Assembly: GCA_020848935.1 (NCBI GenBank)
Contig: JADLHF010000203.1
Coordinates: 1 to 38,419 of the forward strand
Direction: 5' to 3'
DNA from: Acetobacteraceae bacterium
GTDB lineage: Bacteria > Pseudomonadota > Alphaproteobacteria > Acetobacterales > Acetobacteraceae
DNA: 38,419 bases
The position numbers and the translations under genes are program-made. The notes beneath the pieces are model-generated. The model searched no databases. It saw only the letters and a program-made list of their open reading frames with translations, and had not been told where the DNA came from. This document shows, piece by piece, positions 1-6,997 of this stretch. The first letter of the stretch is position 1. Every line of letters starts with the position of its first letter.

Positions 1-992
1 ACGGCTACGACGAGCCGGTGACCCTGCGCGGTGCGATGACCATCCTGCCCGATGCCATCGAGGTGGATTTCGCCGGCACCTCCGGCCTGTCGCAGCGCGG
101 CATCAACGTGCCGCCGGCCTACACCCGCGCCTATGCCTGCTTCGGCATCAAGGTGGTGGTGGCGCCGGAAATCCCCAACAACTGGGCCAGCCTCGCCCCG
201 TTCCGCATGACCATCCCGGAGGGCTGCATCCTCAACGCGCCACGCCCCTACCCGGTCAGCGTGCGCCACGTCATCGGCCACCTGATCCCCGACCTGGTGA
301 TGGGCTGCCTGCACCAGGTGGTGCCCGACCGCGTGGCCGCCGAGGGGGCCTCCTGCCTGTGGAACCCGCCGATGCGCGGCGGTGCCAGCGTCTCCGGCCA
401 GGCGCGCGGCAACCGCCCGGTGGTGGCCGATTTCGAGATCATCACCTTCAACTCCGGCGGCACCGGCGCCCGCCGCACGCTGGACGGGCTGGACGCCACC
501 GCCTTCCCCTCCGGCGTGCGGACCATGCCGGTGGAGGCGACCGAGAACGTTTCTCCCCTCGTCTTCTGGCGCAAGGAATTGCGCGAGGGTTCCGGGGGCG
601 CCGGGAAAACCCGTGGCGGCATTGGTCAAATTATGGAAGTCGGCACCAAGGGCGAGCTGGAATATGCGGTCAACGCCACCTTCGACCGCATTGCCAACGC
701 GCCGAAAGGCCGTGACGGCGGTGGCGATGGCGCGCCCGGCGCCGTGCGCCTGAAATCCGGCAAGGTGCTGCGGCCCAAGGGCTTCCAGGTGATCCCCGAC
801 AATGACCGCCTGATCCTGGAACTCCCCGGCGGCGGCGGCATGGGGGAGCCTGCGGCGCGGGACGCAGCCCTGGTCGCCCGCGATGTCCGCGACGGGCTGG
901 TCTCGACCGAAGACGCCCGCACGCACTACAAGGTTGCCATCACGGCCGATGGCACCCTCGATCCGGCGGCCACCGCCAAGCTCAGGAACTGA
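1..992 (+). CDS. Hydantoinase B/oxoprolinase family protein, C-terminal part
   Basis: This is the C-terminal ~330 residues of a HyuB-type subunit; the reading frame is open from base 3 and the start lies outside the window. HyuB proteins pair with HyuA in ATP-dependent opening of hydantoins or 5-oxoproline in the cytosol. The visible part has family features: GGTGARRTLDG, then VEATENVSPLVFWRKELR, a Gly-rich RGGIGQ segment and the late GGGGMG stretch near the C-terminus. It ends four bases before the ATG of an N-acyl-D-amino-acid deacylase, so the two are probably co-transcribed and serve D-amino-acid or hydantoin breakdown. The substrate (hydantoin, N-methylhydantoin or oxoproline) cannot be decided from this fragment. 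Confidence 0.9.
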   Translation, partial: GYDEPVTLRGAMTILPDAIEVDFAGTSGLSQRGINVPPAYTRAYACFGIKVVVAPEIPNNWASLAPFRMTIPEGCILNAPRPYPVSVRHVIGHLIPDLVMGCLHQVVPDRVAAEGASCLWNPPMRGGASVSGQARGNRPVVADFEIITFNSGGTGARRTLDGLDATAFPSGVRTMPVEATENVSPLVFWRKELREGSGGAGKTRGGIGQIMEVGTKGELEYAVNATFDRIANAPKGRDGGGDGAPGAVRLKSGKVLRPKGFQVIPDNDRLILELPGGGGMGEPAARDAALVARDVRDGLVSTEDARTHYKVAITADGTLDPAATAKLRN

Positions 993-996
993 CACG

Positions 997-2451
997 ATGT
1001 CCCTTCGCTGCGACCTCATCCTGCGCGATGCCACCATCTTCGACGGCACCGGCACCGCGCGCACCACCGGCGACATCGCCGTCACCGGCGACCGCATCAC
1101 CGCCGTCGGCGATCTTGGCGGCTACAGCGCCGACCGCGAGGTGATCGCCCCCGGCCGCGCCGTCGCCCCCGGCTTCATCGACGCCCACACCCATGACGAC
1201 CGCGCCGTGCTCTGCGGCCCCGCCTGCATGCTGTGCAAGATGAGCCAGGGCGTCGCCACCGTGGTGGTCGGCAATTGCGGCATCAGCCTCAGCCCGGTGC
1301 GCATGAAGAACCGCCCGATCCCGCCGCTGGACCTGCTCGGCGACGAGTCCTGGTGGACCTTCGACAGTTTCGGCGAATATGCCGACCGGCTGGCGAAGGA
1401 CCCGGCGCCGGTCAACACCTACGCCATGATCGGCCACATGTCGCTGCGCGTCGAAGCGATGAACGGCGACGTGAAGCGGGCGGCGACCGACCGCGAGGCC
1501 GAGCACATGCGCGCCCGCCTCGCCGGCGCCCTGCGCGAGGGCGCCAGCGGCTTCTCCACCGGGCTCTACTACCCGCCGAACATGGAGGCCCCGACCGACG
1601 AGGTGATCGCCGTCGCCCAGGCCTTGCGCGAAGCCGGCGGCATCTACGTCTCCCACATGCGCGACGAGGCCGATCTGGTCCTCGACAGCATCAACGAGAC
1701 CGTGCGCATCGGCGAGGAATCCGGCGTGCCGGTGGTGATCTCCCACCATAAATGCTCGATGCCGGAGAATTTCGGCCGCTCCACCGAGACGCTGGCCCTG
1801 ATCGAGCGCCTGCGCCAGCGCCACAAGGTGGATTTCGACGTCTATCCCTACTACGCCGGCTCCACCGTGCTGATGCCCGACCGGGTGCGCGCCGACGTGC
1901 CGATCAAGATCGCCTGGTCGAACCCGCATCCCGAGGCCGAGGGCAAATTCCTCGCCGACATCGCCCGGCAATGGAACATGGGGCTCAAGGAGGCGGCGCA
2001 GAAACTCCTGCCGGCCGGCGCCATCATGTTCCAGATGGACGAGGCCGACGTGCGCCGCATCATGCAGCATCCGCTGTCGATGATCGGCTCCGACGGCCTG
2101 CCGCATGACACCTTCCCGCATCCCCGCCTGTGGGGCTGCTTTCCGCGCGTGCTCGGCTACTACGCGCGTGAATTGAAGCTGTTCAGCATGGAAACCGCGA
2201 TCCACAAGATGACCGGCCGCGTGGCCGAGGTGTTCGGCATCGCCGACCGCGGCACCATCCGCCCCGGCGCCTTCGCCGACCTGGTGCTGTTCGATCCCGC
2301 GACGGTGAAGGACGCCGCCGATTTCGACCACCCCACGCGGCCCTCGATCGGCATCCTGGAAACCTGGGTCAACGGCCAGTCGGCCTATGTCAACGGCGCC
2401 GGCGCCACCGCGGCGCGGGCAGGGCGGCTGGTGACGCGCGGGCGCGGCTGA
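997..2451 (+). CDS. N-acyl-D-amino-acid deacylase family amidohydrolase
   Basis: This 484-residue metal-dependent amidohydrolase is expected to release D-amino acids from N-acyl derivatives. The ATG at 997 is chosen because the protein then begins with the family's usual small beta-sandwich strand (MSLRCDLILRDATIFDGTG); the longer frame from 883 runs inside the preceding gene. Zinc-site features appear in order: GFIDAHTHDD, the cysteine in VVGNCGIS that marks the D-aminoacylase branch, YVSHMRDEA, VISHHKC and the late Asp in IGSDGLPHD. The length matches the family (about 480-500). It follows the HyuB gene by four bases, which supports a shared operon for D-amino-acid scavenging. The exact acyl and amino-acid preference is unknown. 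Confidence 0.9.
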   Translation: MSLRCDLILRDATIFDGTGTARTTGDIAVTGDRITAVGDLGGYSADREVIAPGRAVAPGFIDAHTHDDRAVLCGPACMLCKMSQGVATVVVGNCGISLSPVRMKNRPIPPLDLLGDESWWTFDSFGEYADRLAKDPAPVNTYAMIGHMSLRVEAMNGDVKRAATDREAEHMRARLAGALREGASGFSTGLYYPPNMEAPTDEVIAVAQALREAGGIYVSHMRDEADLVLDSINETVRIGEESGVPVVISHHKCSMPENFGRSTETLALIERLRQRHKVDFDVYPYYAGSTVLMPDRVRADVPIKIAWSNPHPEAEGKFLADIARQWNMGLKEAAQKLLPAGAIMFQMDEADVRRIMQHPLSMIGSDGLPHDTFPHPRLWGCFPRVLGYYARELKLFSMETAIHKMTGRVAEVFGIADRGTIRPGAFADLVLFDPATVKDAADFDHPTRPSIGILETWVNGQSAYVNGAGATAARAGRLVTRGRG

Positions 2452-2487
2452 GCGGCACGGCACCCGCGCCGTGGCGCCGGTCAGCCG

Positions 2488-3975
2488 GTGATCATGCCGC
2501 CGGCGGCCAGCCAGGCGAATGGGCAACCCGTCGCGCCGCGCGCGGGCGGGGCCGCTTCGGCTGGCGATGCGCCCTGCGGGTGGCGCCGCTGCCTGTCCGG
2601 GGCCGGCGGCGCGCGGGCTCTGGCGGCAGTTTTCCTGCTGTTCGGCACGCTCGCCACCGGGCTGCTCACCTTCATGCTGCCGCCGTTCCAGAGTGCGGAT
2701 GAATTGACGCACATGATGCGCGCGGCCCAGATTGCCGATGGCGTGCTGCTCGGCAGGCGGGTCGTGGTGCGCAATCCCGACGGGTCCAGCAAGATCACCG
2801 CCGGGGGTGACACGGATCCCGCGCTGCTGCTTGCCTACTCGCCGTTCTACGCGGTGCATTTCCACCCCGAGGTCAAGGTCACCCGCGCGATGTGGGACCC
2901 GCCGAGGCGGTGGGGCAGCGAACGCGTCCCCGGCGTGTTTCCCAACACCGCAACCTATCCGCCGATCTTCTACCTGCCTGGCGCCGCGGGTGTGGCGATC
3001 GGGCGCGGATTGGACCTCAATGTGGTGCAGACGCTGTACCTTGCGCGGGCGCTCACCGGCATGGTCGCGGTTGCGGTGGCAAGCGCCGCCATCGCGCTTG
3101 CCGGGGCAGCCGCGGTGTGGCTGTTCGCGCTGATGACCCTGCCGATGTCGCTGTCCCTGGTCGCGACACCGTCCCAGGACGCGCTGTTGCTGTCCTGTGC
3201 CGCCCTTGGCACGGCGCTGGTGCTGCGTCTGTGCCGATCCGCGCCGCGGCGGGAGGCGTCGCTGGCCGGCTTGGTCGCCACACTCTGCCTGGTGACGACC
3301 GCGCGTCCGCCGTATGTCGGGCTGCTGCTGCTGATGTTCGTGCCGGGCGGCGTGACGCTTCGCTGGCGGCTGACCGGCGTGGCGACGATTGGCGCTTGCG
3401 TCGCGGCCTGGTCGGGCCTTGTCGCGGCCACCACGCTGACTGTCGTGGGGGATTTCCGCGGTGCCGACCCGGCGGCGCAGCTTGGCCTGCTGCTGCATGA
3501 CCCGCTGCGCATCGTCGCCATTGCTTACGCCACTCTCACGTCCCATGCGCCGCAGTATCTCGAAAGCTTCATCGGTCGGCTCGGCTGGCTGGATACGCCG
3601 CTGCCGGAATGGTATCGCACTGCGGCACTTGTCGTGTTGGGTGCGGCCCTGCTGTGCGCCGTGCTGGGGCAGCCCAGGGCGGCGGTCGGGGCAGGGGGCA
3701 GGGTGCTGGTGGTGCTCGCCCTGCTTTGCGCCTGTGGCGCCGTTTTCTCAATCCAGTACCTGACCTGGACCCCCGTGGGGTCGCGTCTCGTGGAGGGTGT
3801 GCAGGGGCGCTACTTCCTGCCGCTGGCCATGTTCGCGATCGTCGCCGTGCCGTCGGTCGGCCTGGGGAGGCTGGGGGGGCTGCGGCTTGCCCTGCTCGGC
3901 GGTGTCGCGGCCTTCCCGATCCTGTCGCTCGCCGTCGTCATGCGGACGCTCGTTCTGCGCTACTATCTGGGCTGA
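2488..3975 (+). CDS. DUF2142 family polytopic membrane protein
   Basis: This predicted inner-membrane protein of about 495 residues resembles the DUF2142 family. The early signature MLPPFQSADELTHMMRAAQI matches the conserved P-F-x-x-x-D-E-x-x-H motif found after the first membrane helix. About ten hydrophobic segments follow, with a large extracytoplasmic loop at roughly residues 70-165 that carries the FHPEVKV and PGVFPNTATYPPIFYLPG stretches. DUF2142 proteins are often found near polysaccharide or glycosyltransferase genes and have a GT-C-like arrangement, but no activity is established. The start may be GTG 2488 or ATG 2494; neither has a convincing ribosome site. Base composition is slightly less extreme than in the neighbours. 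Confidence 0.8.
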   Translation: MIMPPAASQANGQPVAPRAGGAASAGDAPCGWRRCLSGAGGARALAAVFLLFGTLATGLLTFMLPPFQSADELTHMMRAAQIADGVLLGRRVVVRNPDGSSKITAGGDTDPALLLAYSPFYAVHFHPEVKVTRAMWDPPRRWGSERVPGVFPNTATYPPIFYLPGAAGVAIGRGLDLNVVQTLYLARALTGMVAVAVASAAIALAGAAAVWLFALMTLPMSLSLVATPSQDALLLSCAALGTALVLRLCRSAPRREASLAGLVATLCLVTTARPPYVGLLLLMFVPGGVTLRWRLTGVATIGACVAAWSGLVAATTLTVVGDFRGADPAAQLGLLLHDPLRIVAIAYATLTSHAPQYLESFIGRLGWLDTPLPEWYRTAALVVLGAALLCAVLGQPRAAVGAGGRVLVVLALLCACGAVFSIQYLTWTPVGSRLVEGVQGRYFLPLAMFAIVAVPSVGLGRLGGLRLALLGGVAAFPILSLAVVMRTLVLRYYLG

Positions 3976-4112
3976 TTGGTGCCGGCACTGCAGGGGGGGC
4001 GTTTTCCGGCTTTTTCGGGAAGGAACGCCCGTCCGCCCGCCGCAACGCCCGCTGCCCCGTCGCGCCGGGCGCCGATATACGCCGGTGGCGCGGACCGGGC
4101 CGATATGGCATT

Positions 4113-4655
4113 ATGGCGCTTGCGCCATCGGAGGGTCTGGCCATCGAGGATTTCGTTCACGCCGCGCTCGCCTTCATCCGCGAGAACCAGGCCTGGGCCG
4201 CGCCGATGGTATTTGCACTGGCGTTCGGGGAATCGCTGGCGGTGATCTCGCTGCTGCTGCCCGCCACCGCCATCCTGTTCGCCGTGTCCGGCCTGCTGGG
4301 CGCCAGCGGCATTCCGTTCTGGCCGTGCTGGGTGGCGGCCGCGGCCGGGGCGGTGCTGGGCGATGCGGTGTCCTACTGGATCGGGTTTCACTTCAAGCAC
4401 CGGCTGCCCGCCATCTGGCCGCTGAGCCGAGCGCCCGACCTGCTGGTGCGCGGCGAGCGCTTCTTTGCCCGCTGGGGCATCGCCGGTGTGTTCGCCGGCC
4501 GTTTCTTCGGCCCGCTGCGCTGCGCGGTGCCGCTGGTGGCCGGCAGTTGCGCCATGCCGCAATTGCCGTTCCAGGTGGCCAATGTCGCCTCGGCCATGGC
4601 CTGGGCCACCGGAATCCTGTCGCCGGGGTTGATCGCCGGGGCCGTCTTTCTCTGA
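4113..4655 (+). CDS. DedA family (SNARE-associated/VTT) membrane protein
   Basis: This 180-residue integral membrane protein has the DedA/VTT domain. The start at ATG 4113 gives the usual short N-terminal helix before the core; the open frame extends further upstream but overlaps the preceding gene's end. The signature appears as E-S-L-x-V-I-S-L-L-L-P (residues ~38-48), a G-x-x-x-G-D-x-x-x-Y-W-I-G block (GAVLGDAVSYWIG) and the F-x-x-R-x-x-G-P-x-R block (FAGRFFGPLRCAVPLVAG). These are the re-entrant loop motifs of the family. DedA proteins act in phospholipid or undecaprenyl-phosphate flipping and membrane homeostasis, and many bacteria carry several copies. No partner gene is visible here. 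Confidence 0.88.
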   Translation: MALAPSEGLAIEDFVHAALAFIRENQAWAAPMVFALAFGESLAVISLLLPATAILFAVSGLLGASGIPFWPCWVAAAAGAVLGDAVSYWIGFHFKHRLPAIWPLSRAPDLLVRGERFFARWGIAGVFAGRFFGPLRCAVPLVAGSCAMPQLPFQVANVASAMAWATGILSPGLIAGAVFL

Positions 4656-4733
4656 CGTGTCACGATGTCACCGCAATCCGTCCACCGCGTCGCCGTGTGG
4701 CCGTGCCATTGTTGCGGAGACCCGGAGGAACCG

Positions 4734-5090
4734 ATGATCCGCATCGCATTGCTGGCCGCCCTCGTCGCGCTGGCGTCCTGCGCGATAGAGCCTGATTACA
4801 ATGACGGGCGCGTCTATGCCCCCCGGCCGGCGCCGTACCCCTATTGGGGGCCAGGCTATGTCGGGCCTGGATATGTCGGACGTGGATATGTCGGGCCTGG
4901 CTATGTCGGGCCTGGGTATTTCGGGCGCGGCCATCGCGGTGGCTATGCGCCGCAGCCCAATCGTGGCGAGGGCCATCGCCCACCGCCCGGACCCGTGCCG
5001 CGCGCCGCGACGCCGCAGCACCAGCGTGGGCCGTACGTTCCCGGCGCCGCCGCGCGCGAGCCGGCGCGGGTGGAGCAGGGCGCCGATTGA
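4734..5090 (+). CDS. Small glycine/proline/tyrosine-rich lipoprotein
   Basis: This 118-residue predicted lipoprotein starts at ATG 4734 behind a good ribosome site (CGGAGGAACC). The first 18 residues form a signal peptide ending in a lipobox (L-A-S-C), so the mature protein would begin at that cysteine and be anchored in a membrane. The rest has no recognised domain. Its centre is a run of five-residue units of the form G-Y-V-G-P/R, then a His/Gln/Pro-rich low-complexity tail. Such proteins are common envelope components of unknown role. It lies between DedA and a truncated exporter, and neither neighbour indicates a function. Confidence 0.7.
   Translation: MIRIALLAALVALASCAIEPDYNDGRVYAPRPAPYPYWGPGYVGPGYVGRGYVGPGYVGPGYFGRGHRGGYAPQPNRGEGHRPPPGPVPRAATPQHQRGPYVPGAAAREPARVEQGAD
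4852..4931 (+). repeat. In-gene 15-base tandem repeat encoding GYVGP-like units
   Basis: About five copies of a 15-base unit run head to tail inside the lipoprotein gene. The consensus is close to GGCTATGTCGGGCCT, with A/C changes in copy three and a final degenerate GGGTATTTCGGGCGC copy. The unit length is a multiple of three, so copy number can change without breaking the frame. Confidence 0.75.
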
Positions 5091-5152
5091 TCGCTTCAGC
5101 CGGGCGACGCGGTTGACGAACCGCGGCAGGACAACAACGCTGTCCCGTTGAT

Positions 5153-5464
5153 ATGGACGCACCCCTCCTGCCGCTGGTCGTCTTTGCCTTTGCCGCGCTG
5201 TTCCAATGGATCAACCCCAAGGCCTGGCTGCTGGCGCTGTCGATTGCCGCCGCCTGGGTGCGCCCGGACGCCCCGGCGATGCCGCAATTGCTGGTGATCG
5301 GCGCGGTGTTCTTCCTGGTGACCCCGCCCAGCTGCATCCCGTGGGCGCTGCTGGGGCAGGGGAGCGCACGCCTGGCCGGGCATGGCCGCGGGCTGCGCGC
5401 CTTCAACATCGCCATGGCGCTGCTGCTCGTTGCCTCGGTGGTGCCGATGGTGCTGGAAGGCTGA
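5153..5464 (+). pseudogene. LysE family exporter, C-terminal half only
   Basis: The 103-residue frame matches only the C-terminal half of a LysE/RhtB-type amino-acid exporter. It opens in the middle of the family at FQWINPKAWLLALS, a hallmark segment, and continues through three hydrophobic helices to the usual end (RAFNIAMALLLVASVVPM). Full-length members have about 200 residues with an N-terminal P-G-P motif helix pair, and nothing like that lies in the 62 bases between the lipoprotein stop and this ATG. An in-frame stop at 5114 blocks any extension. I therefore read it as a remnant left by an N-terminal deletion. A functional half-size transporter cannot be excluded, because the reading frame is intact and the conserved residues are kept. 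Confidence 0.65.
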
Positions 5465-5510
5465 GCCGGCCGGTGCCAGACTGCCGGGACAACCGAGGGG
5501 CACCATCGCC

Positions 5511-6569
5511 ATGGCCACCGTTCTGACCGACACCGGCACCCACGCGGTGCCAACCGCCGGAGGGCTGATGCTGGCCCCGGAGGACGCCGAGCGCATCACC
5601 GGCTGGACGCTGAAGCCCGAGGGCATGTGCCGCGAGGAATTCTGCGTGCCCGTCCCCGCCGGCATGAAACAGGGTACCCACATCGACGTGGCCGCCTTCT
5701 GGCGCCACCTCGGCAACCCCGTGGCATCGGACCGCGCCGGGCAGACCTGGGTGCTCGGCACCGGGCCCGGCGAACGCCAATCCGCCCTGGCCGGGCTCCA
5801 GGCGCCGGAATTCGTGCTGCCCGACCTCGCGGGCAAGCAGCACCGCCTGTCCGACTATCGCGGGCAGAAGGTGTTCCTGACCACCTGGGCGTCCTGGTGA
5901 GGCTGCCGGCTTGACCTGTCCGTGTGGCAGGATTTGCAGGATTGCCTCTTCGACGCCCCCTTCACCGTCATCGCCGTGGCCGAGGAGGGCCGCGGGGCCG
6001 AGCAGGCGCGGCCCTGGATCGAGCAGGCGCGGCCGGCCTATCCCTGTTTGATCGACAGCGACCATCGCGTGTCCGCGCTGTACGGCATGGTCAACGTGCC
6101 GCAATGCGTCTGGATCGACGAGCGGGGCGTGATCGTGCGCCCGCCGGAGACGGCCGGTTCGACCGATCATTTCCGCCGCATGGATTTTTCCACCCGCACC
6201 CTGGCCCCCGAAGACGCCGCCGCCCGCCTGGCCGCCCGCGCCGCCTATCTCGACGCGGTGCGCGCCTGGGTGCGAACCGGCAAGCATGCCCTGCCCGGCG
6301 ATGAGGCGCGCGCCCGCATGCCGGTCATCACCGCCGAGATGGCGCAGGCCGATGCCCTGTTCCGCCTGGCGCTGCATCTGCGCCGCCACGGGCAGGCGGC
6401 CGAGGCGGGCGAGCATTTCGCCGAAGCCAGCCGGCTGCACCCGGACTCCTGGTCGATGTTCCGCGACGCGATGGCCCTGGAACCCTCCGGCCTGGCCGGC
6501 GGGGCGGCGTTCTGGGACCGGGTGAACGCGCTGGGCGACAAGCCCTACTACACGCCGCCGGACCTGTGA
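5511..6569 (+). CDS. ResA-like thioredoxin-fold selenoprotein (WAxxUGC motif), read through TGA 5898
   Basis: Read through a single in-frame TGA at 5898-5900, this is a 352-residue protein with selenocysteine at residue 130. Upstream and downstream segments are in the same frame and form one redoxin domain: residues ~102-125 (QAPEFVLPDLAGKQHRLSDY, then KVFLTTW) before the TGA and GCRLDLSVWQDL, VIAVAEE and NVPQCVWIDERG after it. The junction reads W-A-S-W-U-G-C, where thioredoxin-like relatives have a redox-active Cys. I recall a RefSeq protein family named for a WAxxUGC motif that this fits. The N-terminal ~100 residues are family-specific, and the C-terminal ~140 are helical and TPR-like. 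There is no signal peptide, so a cytosolic thiol or peroxide redox role is likely. Conventional gene calling would split it into two false ORFs. Confidence 0.85.
5898..5931 (+). promoter_or_regulatory. UGA (Sec) codon with candidate bacterial SECIS hairpin
   Basis: Twenty bases after the TGA there is a short hairpin: 5915-5920 (CCTGTC) pairs with 5926-5931 (GGCAGG), giving six pairs including one G-U. The five-base apical loop at 5921-5925 is CGTGT. This fits the bacterial SECIS rules as known: loop 16-37 bases after the UGA, small loop, and a G within its first two bases. An alternative fold pairs 5903-5907 with 5926-5930. The hairpin lies inside coding sequence, as bacterial SECIS elements do, and would bind SelB carrying selenocysteyl-tRNA. 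Confidence 0.7.
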
Positions 6570-6970
6570 CCCGGCGCGGCCGATGCTATTGCGGCGCCGT
6601 CCGCTATGCGGTGGACGGCGACTTTGCCTATGCGCTGAACTGCCACTGCTCCGAATGCCGGCGGGTGACCGGTTCGGCGTTCAAGCCCTTTGCCGGGGTC
6701 GCGCGCAATCGTCTGACGCTGACCGGGGGCGAGGACACGCTGCTGGTGGTCGGAGATGCCGCGGCGAGCCATGATATCCGTTGCGCGCGCTGCGGCTCGC
6801 TGCTGTTCTCGGTGGTGCGCGACGGCGCATACGTCCACGTGGCGCTTGGCACGATGCAGGACGATCCCGGCATCCGCCCCACCGCCCATATCTTCACCGG
6901 CTCCAAGGCGCCATGGTTCACCATCACCGACGACCTGCCGCAATACGAGGGTTTTCCGCCGGCAGGCTGA
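6566..6970 (+). CDS. GFA/CENP-V family zinc protein
   Basis: This 134-residue protein carries the GFA (glutathione-dependent formaldehyde-activating/CENP-V) fold. Two zinc sites are visible: CYCGAVRY (Cys-x-Cys) with CHCSECR, and CARCGSLLFS later in the chain. GFA-domain proteins bind zinc and in some cases glutathione adducts; most members have no proven reaction. The GTG start at 6566 overlaps the stop of the selenoprotein gene (GTGA), which indicates translational coupling. Its co-expression with a thiol-redox enzyme suggests a thiol- or glutathione-linked task, but that is inference. The start codon is fixed by the overlap and by the family's N-terminus. Confidence 0.85.
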   Translation: MTRRGRCYCGAVRYAVDGDFAYALNCHCSECRRVTGSAFKPFAGVARNRLTLTGGEDTLLVVGDAAASHDIRCARCGSLLFSVVRDGAYVHVALGTMQDDPGIRPTAHIFTGSKAPWFTITDDLPQYEGFPPAG

Positions 6971-6997
6971 ACCGAAACCAACGGGAGGAACGCGGCC

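Noticed and set aside
982-3546. Long minus-strand open frame (854 residues) over the deacylase and DUF2142 genes
   Set aside because: It overlaps two well-supported plus-strand genes, has a His/Arg/Gly-rich composition typical of antisense frames in GC-rich DNA, and shows no family motif.
5511-6569. Two separate genes (a truncated 129-residue redoxin ending at 5900, and a second protein starting near 5922)
   Set aside because: Both pieces are in the same frame, each alone is an incomplete thioredoxin fold, and the only break is a TGA at the redox Cys position; a selenocysteine codon explains this better than two genes.
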